Shown here: piece after piece, positions 23,757-34,838 of the stretch
Layout: each line of letters opens with the position of its first letter
How positions within the stretch are numbered: the stretch's first letter is position 1
Origin: Canna indica
Taxonomy: Eukaryota > Streptophyta > Magnoliopsida > Zingiberales > Cannaceae
DNA: 64,000 bases
Assembly (NCBI GenBank): GCA_034359265.1
Contig: CP136893.1
Location: forward strand, 20,964,001 to 21,028,000
Reading direction: 5' to 3'
Position numbers and translations under genes: made by a program
The notes under the pieces: generated by a model
Databases searched by the model: none
What the model was told of the DNA's origin: nothing
The model's input: only the letters and a program-made list of their open reading frames with translations

Positions 23757-25427
23757 TATTGGTTGAAATGACACACCAGAGGGGGGATGAATAGTGTATT
23801 AATCTATTAATTTGTCTAACTTCGATTTTAACCGTTTCTTGATTGGTTAGGCTAAGCATGATGTTTTTAGCACGCAGAAGCAATAAATACAGAGCAATAA
23901 GCACAAGCAACTGATATGCTAACACAACTATTTATAGTGGTTCGGCCAACCGTCTACTCCACTACTTTGGCACCACACCAAGAATTTCTAACCAACTACT
24001 TTATAGAACTTGTGTTTTCCTTTGAATACAACTGAGGACATAATTCTCACCTCTTTGAGAACTCCTCAAACCTATTCACCTAGGCAAAACACAAATCTAC
24101 AAAGCCTAACCCCAAGTGTTTCTCTAGCACACCTAGCAAGCTATTACAGATAAAATAGATTTGAAATAAATCTTCAAATACAAAGAAAAAGAGCTGAGAA
24201 TTGAAAGAAGGACCAATGTTCTTTTTCCCAAGCCTTCAAGCCTTCAACTCGACTAGTAGATGAACTTGAATCGCAGCAGAGTTGAGGAACAGAACTGGGC
24301 GCTTGAGAAGGATGTTGACGGAAGAACAGGGCGCAACAATTAATTCTTTTTGAAGGCTCAAATCACTTCTAGAAAGCTCAATTAAATCTGTAAAAAGTGA
24401 TTAAAGGAGTTAGATGAGGGATATTTATAACATCTCAAAGAAATGATAGCTCAATGGGCTAAAAACTAGCCGTTACAATCGTTCGGACGCTTGCCCGGTC
24501 GATCGTCGATCGACCGACCGATCGACCGCCAGTGACCGCTCGCCTAAACACTCTGTTCGATAGACCGACGATCGATCGAATGAGTCGTGAGACTTGCGAT
24601 CCGCACTCCGGTCGACCGATGCAATGAGATGCAGTCTCGATTCTTTTTCTCTGTAATCCGATCGACCGATCGGTCGACCGAAGACCCTACTACCAATTTT
24701 TGGCACACTTCGATCGTCCGAATTGCCTACTGCCAGTTATTGGCTGTTTTCGATCGACCGAACCTAGACTGGACTGGACAGTTTGGTTTTGTTTGTTCGT
24801 TTTATGATTTCGTCTTCACTAAGTCTACTTATATAACATTTATTAACTTTAAGTTAATAACTTTAAAATATAAATGTTATATAAGGATTATCCCCTATTT
24901 CGATTCAATAAAAATATCTAAAAAATCAAAATCTTTAAGAATCAAAATCTAGTTTTTTGGGTCTAGTACAAATTTTCTGAAAACGAAACTTTTTTATTTT
25001 TTCGGGTCAAATAAGGGTAGGCTAAATGATTTAAAAAATTCTTAAAAATACCTTGTTATCTAATTTTAACCCAAGAAATAATTATCGTCATTTTTTATGT
25101 CTAGAAACTATCTAGGTCATATAGCCCTCCAAGGAGCTCCCTAGGCTTAGTGAGTTTCAGAAAAGTTTTTGAGTTTTCATATTTAAGGGTTCCTATGCAT
25201 CATCATGAGGATTACATAATAAACTAGACATACTAGATTTAAACTTTAACTTCCCGACGAATCTGAGCGCCGACAAGCGTCCTTGCCGATTTCTTCGATT
25301 TTTTCAATCGGGGACGTCGAGCGCTAACCGATATGGAACCTAAAAAATTTCTCAATAAATCATTAGTTCCATATTTGTTATCATCAAAACTGAGATTAAG
25401 CCCAATGTTGAAAATCTTAAGTCAACA
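23757..25427 (-). repeat. 5' LTR of element A
   Basis: 1,671 bp. The first dinucleotide is TA where the other LTR has TG; the end is AAGTCAACA, followed by the duplication TCTTA. The palindrome cluster is at 24480-24770. Short open frames in this LTR are incidental. Confidence 0.87.
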
Positions 25428-25432
25428 TCTTA

Positions 25433-26040
25433 CTTATTAGAAACTTTTGTCCAAAGCTTATAAAACTAATTTTTAATTAAAAATAGTGAAATATTTTTTG
25501 TTTAAAATATTTTGAGACTCTAGCACATATTTTATATCACATATATATTTTTTGTGAATTAAATTTTATTTTTTATAATTACAAAATTATTATAAACAAA
25601 AATCTCTAAAGAGACTTTTATACAAAGTCTATAATACCTTCATAATTTTTTTAAAAAATATTTGAATTCATGAAATAATTTTTTAATGATATAAAAGTGG
25701 TATTATGATCCAAAAAAATATTTACATCAAATTATTTTATGATTTTTTATTTAAATTTAAATTTATAGACTTTGTACAAAAGTCTTCAATGCATTAGAGT
25801 GTTTGAAATATATTTTTTATACTCTAATATCTCGTTTTTATCATAAAAAATATTTTATAAATTTAAATTATTTTTGAAATATTTTTTGACAAAAAATCTC
25901 TAATAAATTAGATATTTTGGTATTGAATTCGTTCCTATTTTAAAAATTTTGATACCTAAAATCGGAATTAAAAATTTTATTTTGGGAAATTGCTAATTTT
26001 AAAATGCAATCAAAGTTACTACTTTGACTAAGTATTGGGA
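25433..26040. other. AT-rich intergenic DNA
   Basis: No gene is visible. It contains short blocks (CTTTTGTCCAAAG, CAAAGTCTATAATACC, TAATTACAAAATTATTATAAAC) that match 10015-10496 on the far side of element A, so A inserted into an existing locally repeated stretch. Confidence 0.55.
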
Positions 26041-26316
26041 TACTGGTCATTCAGACCGGAAGCAGCAGGAGAATTTATGGCAAAGTTTTGCTAATTGGAC
26101 ACCCGCAGTCAACAAAAATGGCGTTTGACTGCACCAGCGCACCTGTCATCAGTACGTTTCTCATTTGAAACGTGCTAGTGATCTTTCGATGACGAGTCTT
26201 TGTTCATCTAAATATAAATAACACACCTGCCAATGCCATGAATATCTCAAGCCAAATTAACACACAAGTGTTACTAGTTTCGTGATTTCATCCTAAATCC
26301 CTCTCCATTAGCAGAG
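26041..26316 (+). promoter_or_regulatory. Upstream region of the P450 gene
   Basis: A TATA-like AATATAAATA at 26211-26220 lies about 100 bp before the ATG. Two W-box-like cores (GTCAAC near 26108 and TTTGACT near 26126) are about 20 bp apart; W-boxes bind WRKY factors, which often act in defence. The sites are short and could occur by chance. The transcription start is not known. Confidence 0.4.
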
Positions 26317-28024
26317 ATGGAATTCCAAATCACTTCAAAGTTTGGAGTCGTCAAAAACAACAGTAGCTTATTCCTGGGGTTTCAGCCAATTAAAAGGGAG
26401 CCGAACCCACTACTTCTGTTACCTGCGACTGCCGGCCATGGTATGCTAAGATTACCCACGGTCACCAAGCGGCGGCTCTGCATGCCGAAGGCCGCCGCAT
26501 CTCGTTCGTCGCAGCCCGCCACGGCACCGCTCCCACCAAGGCCATGGGAGCTGCCCCTCATTGGCAACATCCATCACCTCTTTGCCGGCTTACCTCACCA
26601 CGCACTCCGCGACCTTGCTCGCGTCCACGGCCCTCTCATGCTCCTCCGCCTCGGCGAGATTGACCAACTCGTGGTCTCCTCTCGCGAGGCCGCGGAGGAG
26701 ATCATGCGCACGCAAGACCTCAACTTCATCGACCGTCCTCCACTAATCGCGCCCATGATCATACTGTACGGCGGCAAGGACATGAGCTTCGCCCCCTACA
26801 GCGCCTACTGGAGACAGCTTCGCCGGCTCTGCGTCACGGAGCTGCTCAGCGGCAAGCGCGTCCGCTCCTACTCTTCCCTGCGCGAGGAGGAAACGACCAG
26901 CCTCATCCACGACATCGCGGTGGCGACGGCCGATGGAGGGACCGTAAACCTCAGCGAGAGGCTCACGGCGGTGTCGAACAATATTGTCTGCCGGGCCACC
27001 TTCGGCCACATGTGTCGCGACCAATCAAAGTTCATCACCTACATGGAGGAGGCGATCACGATGGCGTCTGGGTTCAGCATCTCTGACCTCTATCCGTCAT
27101 TCCAGTTCATCGACAACGTCATCGGGATGCGGCCCAAGCTGGAGATGTACCACCGGAAGATCGACGAGATCCTTGCGGCGACGATCCAAGCCCACCAAAT
27201 GAGTCGCAACGAGGGCGAGGAGCAGGACCTCATTAATGTCCTACTGGATCTTAAGGATCACGGAGACTATGAAATACCCATCACAATTGAGAGCATCAAA
27301 GCTATCATTTTCGTGAGTAACTACTTAATTCTGTTCCTTTTCATCATCCGATTTGCTTTCATATGCCCTAATTAATCATCTCAATTTCTGGCGTTCTCAG
27401 GACATGTTCACGGGTGGAACGGAAACTTCATCGGGCATGCTGCAGTGGGTAATGTCGGAGCTGATGCGAAACCCGGAGGTGATGGAGAAAGCGCAGAAGG
27501 AGGTGAGGGAAGCCATGAAAGGGAAAGGGAAAGTGGAGGAGAGCGACATCGAGAAGCTCAGCTACATTGAGGCAGTAGTGAAAGAAACTCTACGACTCCA
27601 TCCGCCACTTCCCCTGCTGCTGCCGAGGGTGTGCAAGGAGACGACCCAAGTCCTCGGGTACACGATACCGGCGGGCACGCGGGTGATGATTAACGCATGG
27701 GCGCTGGGAAGAGATCCCAAGTATTGGGAGGACGCGGAAGAGTTCAAGCCGGAGCGGTTCGAGAACAACGACATCGCTTACAGAGGAAGCGACTTCGAAT
27801 ACATTCCTTTCGGCGCCGGAAGAAGAATATGCCCCGGGATGTCGTTCGGGCTGGCTACTGTGGAGATGGCGCTGACGCAGATTCTGTACTACTTTGATTG
27901 GAAACTCCCCCGTGGAATGAAACCGGAGGATGTGGACATGGCGGAGACTTTTGGCCCCACTTCGAGAAGGAAGAGTGCATTGTTCTTGCATGCTACTCCT
28001 TGTTATCCCTTGCCTCGCGTCTAA
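26317..28024 (+). CDS. Cytochrome P450, CYP71 clan, two exons
   Basis: Exon 1 is 26317-27312 and exon 2 is 27401-28024. The 88-bp intron (GTGAGT...TTCTCAG, phase 0) sits just before the I-helix, as in many CYP71 genes. The product is 539 residues. Visible motifs: proline hinge PLPPRPW (71-77), I-helix GGTETS (337-342), K-helix ETLR (394-397), PERF (449-452) and the heme loop [10 protein letters not shown] (469-478) with heme-ligand Cys476. No stop or frameshift interrupts it. The family carries out NADPH-dependent monooxygenation, commonly of terpenoids or other specialised metabolites; the substrate cannot be read here. Unusually, about 70 residues precede the hinge instead of about 30-35. 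They lack the hydrophobic ER anchor and are rich in Lys, Arg, Ser and Ala, like a plastid transit peptide. Met43 and Met56 are alternative starts. The exons are far more GC-rich than the flanks. Confidence 0.93.
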
Positions 28025-28065
28025 GTTGAGTCATGCCGTCGTTCAAAAGTCAAAGTCAGAGAACG

Positions 28066-28071
28066 AATAAA
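28066..28071 (+). terminator. Polyadenylation signal after the P450
   Basis: AATAAA lies 42 bp after the stop codon, a plausible plant polyadenylation signal for the upstream gene. No other evidence for the cleavage site is available. Confidence 0.45.
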
Positions 28072-28640
28072 ACTTCCATGTAGCCTGATTATGGAAGTTC
28101 TATGAAGCTGTTGCGAATGAACTTAGATTTATTAATATTGAACTTAAAATTATTAATATTAAATTTGAAGTGAAAATATTAGGTTCGCTATATGTTAATA
28201 AATTTAAATTCACTAATGAGAGGAGAGCTCTTTACAAATTTTATTCTCAGGGAACTATAGTGCCGAACGGTTGAAACTTGAAAGGGGAGGACAACGATGT
28301 AATGGTTGGACCTGGAACCTCAACTGAATTTAGTCTAGTGCTTAATTAATTGCTGATATCGTTTGTCAGCGCAATTACACTCATAAAACTGCTACTAGCT
28401 ATATATATCATCCTAATATGAATTTAATTAGAAATTAATTTTCGTATTTCATTTTTTGAATTATTTATAATTATATTGTCATTAATTTTTGGTATTGGAT
28501 ATAAATTTTACATTATTGTCATTTTTGAATTTAACAATTGACCATAAGAGAACACATGTTTATCAAGATATACTCCAACGTTGTTCAAGGCTTTGACTCT
28601 GGCTCTTGCTTATGGTCATAATAAAATAAACAGATATAAA
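28072..28640. other. AT-rich intergenic DNA
   Basis: No gene is visible between the P450 and the helicase remnant. It includes two neighbouring AACTTA/AAATTTATTAATATT-type short repeats (28120-28170). Confidence 0.5.
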
Positions 28641-28643
28641 AAA

Positions 28644-30240
28644 TTATCTACGTTGAAATTTAAAAGAAAATTTTATATTTGACGGCGTTAATGTCAGTCT
28701 TGGAATAAAAACATTATCCCTTCCTAATATTATTTTTCCTTCCAACATATATTGACCCATTCGAATTATCTCAAGTTGAGTCTTATTGCATATACCTGAA
28801 GATCGCTCTATGTTTCTCAAAAGCATGACAGGAACACCGACTTTGCACTTTAATTCATGATTTGAAAGATCAGAACATGAAATAGTATTAAAAAAATTAA
28901 GTGTATGGATGTCATTAATTGAATCACTATCATCATCCAATGAATATGAGTTGTCAAAGCTGAGATATGTCTTCATTTCATCAAAAACCAAATACAACAT
29001 AAAATTATTCACGTTTTAAACGATTTCATTACTAGGTGCTAATTAAGATAGTCTTATGCTGCAAGTAATTAGGATCACCCATATTGTTCAAAAACGATGG
29101 ATGTCATTCACAATTGCAATAAGTGGATCACATCTTTCTTCTATGAGTAAAATATCATGAATCTTTACATTGACCTCCCCATCATTATCATCATAAATTG
29201 TCTCATTTACAATGTTTAACACCCAATTGGAGAAATCTTTCAGTTCTTAAACTCCAGACGATGAATTTTTTGACTGCAACATCATATTTCTTGTCAATGT
29301 TAGCACCTTACAATATCTCCACAAATAAGATGAATTAATTGTAGCATGCACAATATCTTGTCTTGACCATTTGGGTACAACATACATAATCTATCTGAAA
29401 TCACCCCTAAAACTACTACTTTTCCTCCAAAAGGTTGCTCAAAGCTTGTTGGATTTGAGAATATGATAATATCCCTAAAGGTTCGATCAAAACAATGCTT
29501 CTTCATCAATGGAGTTTCGTCCCATATAAAAAGTATCGCTTTCATTATCAAGTTAGCTAATGGACTACCTTGATTAATATTACATGTGAAGTCTTCGTCA
29601 ACATTTATAGGAATTGCAAATCTTGAATGTGTCGTCCTCCTACTTGGAATGAGCAAAGCCGCTATTCCACTCGAAGCAATTGTTAGAACAATTTCACATT
29701 TTGATATGAGAGCTGCTGAAAGAGTTCTCCAAATGAATATTTTTCTAGTTTTTCTAAGCATGATCTAATTGTATATATTTCTTTGCTCAATGGTAAGATT
29801 GGACAAGAGTTGGGCATGATCTGCAGCTAATGATCGTTTGTCGTAGTTAAGCTCATCCCGAGTAAATCTATTTTCACATCAAGGAATGAATTAGATATAT
29901 CGAAATGACATTTTGGGAAAATCAACAAGACTCATGTTGTTACTCCTTAATATATTATCAATATCTACAAGAGCAAAGTTCTTCGACTGGTCTTCACTTA
30001 ACTGCAATGTTGTATTCAGATTATGATTAAAACTATTTAGTATTTATCATCGATTAAAGCTTGATATTTAAAATAAAGAAAAGTTTATAAAGCAATACCA
30101 TCAAAATAAAATAATCGTCTTTGTCTATGAAGAATATCATCACATAAATATTCTCAAGTGTTATTCCGAACAACCTCTGATCTCGTAATTTGATTTGATA
30201 ACAACAAAGTTGCAAACATATTTCGCAAGTTGGCAGAACC
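28644..30240 (-). pseudogene. PIF1-like helicase fragment, Helitron type
   Basis: Reading on the minus strand: about 30000-29905 encodes SEDQSKNFALVDIDNIL; 29880-29770 encodes DELNYDKRSLAADHAQLL; 29761-29300 encodes WRTLSAALISKCEIVLTIAS, GIAALLIPSRRTTHSRF, a WDETP Walker-B-type motif and PFGGKVVVLG; 29012-28644 encodes NHELKCKVGVPVMLLRN and a C-terminal PRLTLTP. This order matches PIF1-like helicases of plant Helitrons. The Walker A segment that should precede WRTLSAAL is missing, replaced by LRKTRKIF after a stop. Other stops lie at 29013-29299. It is a decayed transposon gene. The Helitron ends were not located. Confidence 0.8.
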
Positions 30241-30309
30241 CCAATGACTTGCTTCTTTTACTCCATCAATATATTATATATCATCAACTACTAAAAAATG
30301 AGCTATTTG

Positions 30310-30705
30310 CGACGGACTATACCATCGCAAAATGGTCGCTAAAGACCTTCTACGATGGCACTATGCGGTCGAAAAGGGAGGTAGCAAAAGATCTTGTCGC
30401 AGAAAATGTACGACGACAGAAGCAACGGTCGCAAATGATAATATTCTGCGGCCGCTATGCAACGGTACAAAGCGGTCACAGAATGTGGTCGCGTGACATC
30501 TGCGACCTTTTTCGACTGTCGCAAATATTATATTGGCGACGACATTGCGACCGTTGTAATCGTCGCAAATATGATATATGCGACGATTGTGCGACCGCGT
30601 TGTCGTCGCATAACGGTCGCAATTGTAAGTGCGACCGCTTTGGCGACTAGTTCGATATACCTTTTGCGACAGCTAGCGGTCGCACAGCCGTCGCAAATTT
30701 ATATA
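30310..30705. repeat. Subterminal GCGAC/GTCGC repeats of CACTA element
   Basis: Short motifs such as TTGCGACGG, ACGGTCGCA, GGTCGCAAAT and TGCGACCG recur in both orientations over about 400 bp. The open frames here (30195-30650 and 30457-30741) simply run through the repeats. Confidence 0.8.
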
Positions 30706-30959
30706 TTTTTTTTAAAAATAAATTATAATAATATATTTTAAAAAAAAATGCCTGTTTACAATATTTAACATCAAATTATATCAAAATCCAATGTCACAAC
30801 AAGAGAATATACAAGATATCAAATTATATCAAAATGGTGCCACAACGAGAGAATATTCAAGACGTACATCAAATTGTAATGTTTATACATATTTATATCA
30901 AAATATAATATTTACATCGTATCAAAACATGTTTATATCAAAATTAAAAATAAAGTAGA

Positions 30960-31375
30960 TCAATCATGAGGCTGCGAGGAGAGGGGTTGCGTTGGGAGGG
31001 CATCAGCTGGCGTCGGGTCGAATGGCGAGGGAGGCGGAGGGGTCGGAGCACCTGACATGGAAGAAGCAATACGTGTCATGTACTCCCTCATAGCGGCCAC
31101 CTCATTGATGAAGCGTGCATGAGAAGCCTGTAATTCTGTGTGTGAAGCCTCTAAGGCTACAAATCGATCCTGACCCGCATGTGATGTTGATAGACCAGTG
31201 GTGGAAGAGGTGAAGGCAGACGACCCCGCACCATGTGGCTGCAACAACGTCCGTGCGTGGGCCGTTGTGCCAATACCATATACACGGCCGTGGTTGACTC
31301 TTGTCACCTGCATCCATGCATCAACATCAAGCTGATGCTGCGCAGGATCACCTCCCCGCTGGGTCTCCAACTGCA
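30960..31375 (-). pseudogene. Ptta/En-Spm accessory transposase, last exon only
   Basis: The open frame encodes a last exon parallel to 61154-61603: METQRGGDPAQHQLDVDAWM, HGRVYGIGTTAHARTLL, then a helical stretch and a proline-rich tail. An AG splice acceptor (CTGCAG on the minus strand) at about 31376-31381 precedes it. No upstream exons were found; gypsy LTR sequence begins there. The exon itself is open, but as a gene it is truncated. Confidence 0.75.
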
Positions 31376-31379
31376 GAGC

Positions 31380-32993
31380 GCACCACTCGGCCTACCCGGC
31401 CCTATACTATCTCGTGCGCGGAGCACACCACTCGGCCCAATAAGACCCAATAAATATCAATTTTAAGAACCACCAAACCCCTAAGCGTGTTTGCTTTCCT
31501 GCATCTTGCAGAACGTCGGTTCGCTTCCGAACCTCAAATCCTCTAAGTTTAACTTCTCATATATTCACTCGAGGGTTATACCCTCATGTCATCACGCAAA
31601 AGCCCTTAGAATAAATTCCTAAGGATACATTACAACCCATAGTAATACAAGAGCCGCACGCTTGCAAATTATATATTTTATCAACAACTTAGAATGAAAT
31701 TTCTGCACATATTCAATTTCAGCACCTAGATGTGTAATTCCAACAATTAAACATTTTAATTCCTGCACATAGAAATATAATTTATACTCGTAGAAACATA
31801 ATTTCAGCATATAATCATTCAATTTCTGCACCTATATAATTTCAGTAAATGAAACTTATTATTTCAGCATGTACTCATGCGCATTTCAGCATGTGTTATA
31901 GTGGATTAATAAAATAAACTTCAGCAAGTATATACACTAGATTTCAGCACATGAACCGTAAATAAAAATAATATACATTGCCTATTCAATTTTCATTATG
32001 TGAAGCATACCCTATTTGTGCTTTAGGGCTGCCGCACACAATCTCTCCTCCTTCCATCCTTAAGCTACATTACACCTAGGATTTGTCCATGCCATATTAG
32101 GTACTTTAATTTCCCAAATTGGCCACCACAAATTTCATCCACAAGCCTCTAAAGCATGCGGCTGCAAAGGGGAAGGTGATCCTATGTTTAGGGTTTCTAA
32201 TCTCACAATGGCACGTGCCTTCAAACACCAATCTCAAGGACGAAATACAATTTGACATAAAATCTACATAATACGATTTGACATAAAATCTACAGGATAC
32301 TTCAATTACCATGGGCGGCTACAAGAAGATAAGAATTTATGCCTATGTTTTCTCGTGTCCACGACCTATCACCTCTTTAAACTTCTAATTTCAAGAAGAA
32401 ATCGACATATGAAATACTATACTAATCCAATCAAAAAGAGAATCAAGAATAACAAAGAAAATCTAAAAGTTTTTCCTCGTGGCAAGGGACGACCAAAGAG
32501 AAGTAAAACCTCAAATTTACAAGGCAAACTACTCACCTAGGATTGGATTAAGGACGAGGAAGATGATGAAGTCTTGCGTCGAATCCGATCCGACAAAGCT
32601 CTGATCTCCGGCCGATTCCCTCTCCGGTTCATCCTTCTCCCTGACACCTCCTTGGGTAGCGTGCGGCTCCTCCTTGAAGCCGTACACCCCATGTGGCTCT
32701 AGTTATATATTCTTTTATTTTTTTGCCTAAATTACCCATTTACCCTTCACCACTTAACTCGATCTAACTTGCTCAAAACGATTCCGATTCGAGCTCCGAT
32801 CGCACCCTCGGATTCAGCTCGAGCCCAACTCGGACTTGACACAAGCTTAATTCTAATTTAAGTAATTTAGATTGAGTAAGGGTCTCACCTCACTTCGCGC
32901 CCCACCGCGATTAACTCTGCACGCGCCGTTATGCGTCGCGTTCATCCCGCAAAAACTAATATACAAAAAATTAATAACTTTACAGGTATTACA
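31380..32993 (-). mobile_element. 3' LTR of a minus-strand gypsy element
   Basis: The right edge (GTATTACA at 32993) is the start of an LTR on the minus strand. A polypurine tract adjoins it on the right. The LTR holds repeated ATTTCAGCA/ATTTCTGCA phrases (31690-31950) and GC-richer promoter-like sequence at 32570-32700. The left edge near 31380 is uncertain. Confidence 0.65.
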
Positions 32994-33010
32994 ATCCTCA
33001 CCCCTTAAAG
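32994..33010 (-). promoter_or_regulatory. Polypurine tract of the minus-strand gypsy element
   Basis: On the minus strand the sequence reads TTTAAGGGGTGAGGAT directly before TGTAATACC, the pattern of a 3' polypurine tract followed by an LTR. Confidence 0.7.
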
Positions 33011-33059
33011 GAAATTTGTACTTGAATTTAGGGATAAAAAGAAACTTACCATTTTAAAT

Positions 33060-33478
33060 TAACAATTCCGGATATTTATCCAACATATCCTGAACTAAAT
33101 ACGACCCCAACCTGTAGGTCTCACCCGCCTCAAACCACCCTATCAGAGATCGACATCTCCGCCTATACAGAGCATCCAATGGTGTCATGCCACACTACTC
33201 GGATAGCTATTATTGTAGGCAAACTCTACCAATGGAAGGTGCCGCTCCCAACCGTCCTCAATGTCCAAGATACTTGCAACGTGTCCTCTAGGATCTGGAT
33301 GGTCCTCTTCGACTGTCCGTCAGTCTGCGGGTGTAAAATCGTACTAAATTGAACTCGAGTACCCATGTCTTCCTGAAAAGTTCGCCAAAATCTTATTGTA
33401 AACTGGGTACCCCTGTCCGATGTAATCGTCATTGGAATCCCATGACAGGCTACAATCTGATCCAAGAAAAGTCTGGCT
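33060..33478 (-). pseudogene. Gypsy integrase fragment
   Basis: The minus-strand frame at 33226-33465 encodes core integrase sequence (CHGIPMTITSDRGTQF, HPQTDGQSKRTIQ). The region 33225-33060 continues with stops and shifts toward the integrase C-terminus. The N-terminal side is cut off by copia element E at 33479. Integrase joins element DNA to the chromosome; the second catalytic Asp lies in the SDRG motif. The fragment is non-functional. Confidence 0.82.
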
Positions 33479-34781
33479 TGTTGGCTTAAGGGTTTCCCTT
33501 AAGCTTTGATTCTCATTTTGATGATAACAAATAAGTATTTAATCTATATGTGAAGTTTTGAGTTCAGGTTAAGGTTGCGATAAGTATGCGAACTTCGCTT
33601 GAAGAAACGAAAGAAAAGACCGTCAAGAAAGGCTCGGGTGTAGGTTGAGTAGATATCTTATAATATACCCCTAGGATCTCATCCCAAGCCTAATTGTAAA
33701 GTTATCCTAGTTAAAATTTGGTAACTAAGCCCATAAAAAAGCATGCATCAAAGACAAGATAAAAATTAGCCTCAGCCTAAGTTCGGTCAACCGGTCGGTC
33801 GACCGAACAAAGCAGAAAAATGGCAGTAGCCACTTTGGTCGACCGATCGATCGACCGAACAGATGCAAAAATCGGCAGTGGCTACTTCGATCGACCAATC
33901 AATCAACCGACCGAGGTCAAAAATTGGCAGTGCCTACTTCGGTCGACCGATCAGTCGATCGGATAGTAGAGGAGCAGAATCACGGCTCAGTCAGTCGACC
34001 GAATAGAGCGGTAGAAGCAAGAATTGCCAGCGGTCGCTAGGTGGTCGATCGATCGATCGACTGACAAGCGATCGAACGGCGTCCAACGGGCGAAAAAACG
34101 CCCGTTGAAGAGCCGTTCAGTTGATGAGTTATAAATGCCCCTCACCGAACTCCTTTAATACCTCTTGACAACTGAATTAAGCATTCAAGAGAGAGATTTG
34201 TGCCTTCTAGAGATCAATTGCTTGCGCTCGCTTCTCCGATCAACGTCTTCTCAAGCGCTCATCTTCCCTCAACTCGACCTTCGATTTGAGCTCAACGACT
34301 TGGCGAGTTGAAGGCTTGAAGGCTTGGAAAAGAGCATTGATTCTTGGTTTTATTTCTTAGCTCTTTTCATTGTAATTTTAGGTGTTGTTTAAACTTGTTT
34401 TAATTGTATTAGCTTGCTAGGTGTGCTAGTGTAAACACTTAGGGTTTACTTTATAGAATTGTGTTTTGCCTAGGTGAATAGGTTTGAGGAGTTCTCAAAG
34501 ATGTGAGAATCGAGTCCTCGATTGTATTCAAAGGGAAACACAAGTTATATAAAGTAGTTGGTTAGAAATCCTTGGTGAGGAGGCAAGGTAGTGGAGTAGG
34601 CAGTTGGCCGAACAACTATATTTCCTCGTGTTAGCATTGCCTTGCTTGTTTGTTTATTATTGTGCTTCATATTTGATAACGAATATTATTTAGTTGCACT
34701 TGCATTTGGTTGAAGTTAAAATTGGCTAAAAAGAATACACACTATTCAACCCCCACTTCTAGTGTGGAATTCCGCTTAACA
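33479..34781 (+). repeat. 5' LTR of element E
   Basis: 1,303 bp bounded by TG and CA. It carries GGTCGACCGA palindromes at 33780-34080 and a TGGTTAGAAATCCTTGG stretch that is the complement of one in element A's LTRs. The primer-binding site starts three bases after its end. Confidence 0.87.
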
Positions 34782-34783
34782 TT

Positions 34784-34795
34784 TGGTATCAGAGC
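34784..34795 (+). promoter_or_regulatory. Primer-binding site of element E
   Basis: TGGTATCAGAGC matches the complement of the initiator Met-tRNA 3' end and is correctly placed just after the 5' LTR. Confidence 0.93.
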
Positions 34796-34838
34796 AAGAT
34801 CGTAGGATTATATTTAATCATCTTCCCTACAAGTTAAA

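Larger units (their letters stand above)
10502..25427 (-). mobile_element. Copia element A, Sirevirus-like, gag only, minus strand
   Basis: Two LTRs (10502-12180 and 23757-25427) are flanked by the identical 5-bp duplication TCTTA at 10497-10501 and 25428-25432. The right LTR is the 5' LTR: a primer-binding site (GCTCTGATACCA, complement of TGGTATCAGAGC) adjoins it at 23743-23754. The left LTR is the 3' LTR, next to a polypurine tract. Element B (14644-22264) sits inside. Without B the internal part is about 4 kb and carries only a degraded gag; no protease, integrase, reverse transcriptase or RNase H was recognised. Multiple polypurine tracts and CpG-rich LTR palindromes are traits described for the Sirevirus lineage. 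A non-autonomous status is inferred. Confidence 0.87.
30295..31375 (-). mobile_element. CACTA transposon end with accessory gene fragment
   Basis: The left edge has CTACTAAAAAATGAGC, close to the CACTACTAGAAAAATGG end of the CACTA element at 60441. Next to it is a dense field of short GCGAC/GTCGC motifs in both orientations, typical of subterminal transposase-binding repeats. Further in, on the minus strand, is a fragment of the accessory transposase gene. The right part is missing, apparently replaced by gypsy sequence near 31380. Confidence 0.7.

Noticed and set aside
26743..27024. Minus-strand open frame inside the P450
   Set aside because: A shadow of the GC-rich exon 1; the plus-strand frame has all P450 motifs.
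30195..30741. Overlapping open frames of 151 and 94 residues
   Set aside because: They read through short CACTA subterminal repeats in different frames.
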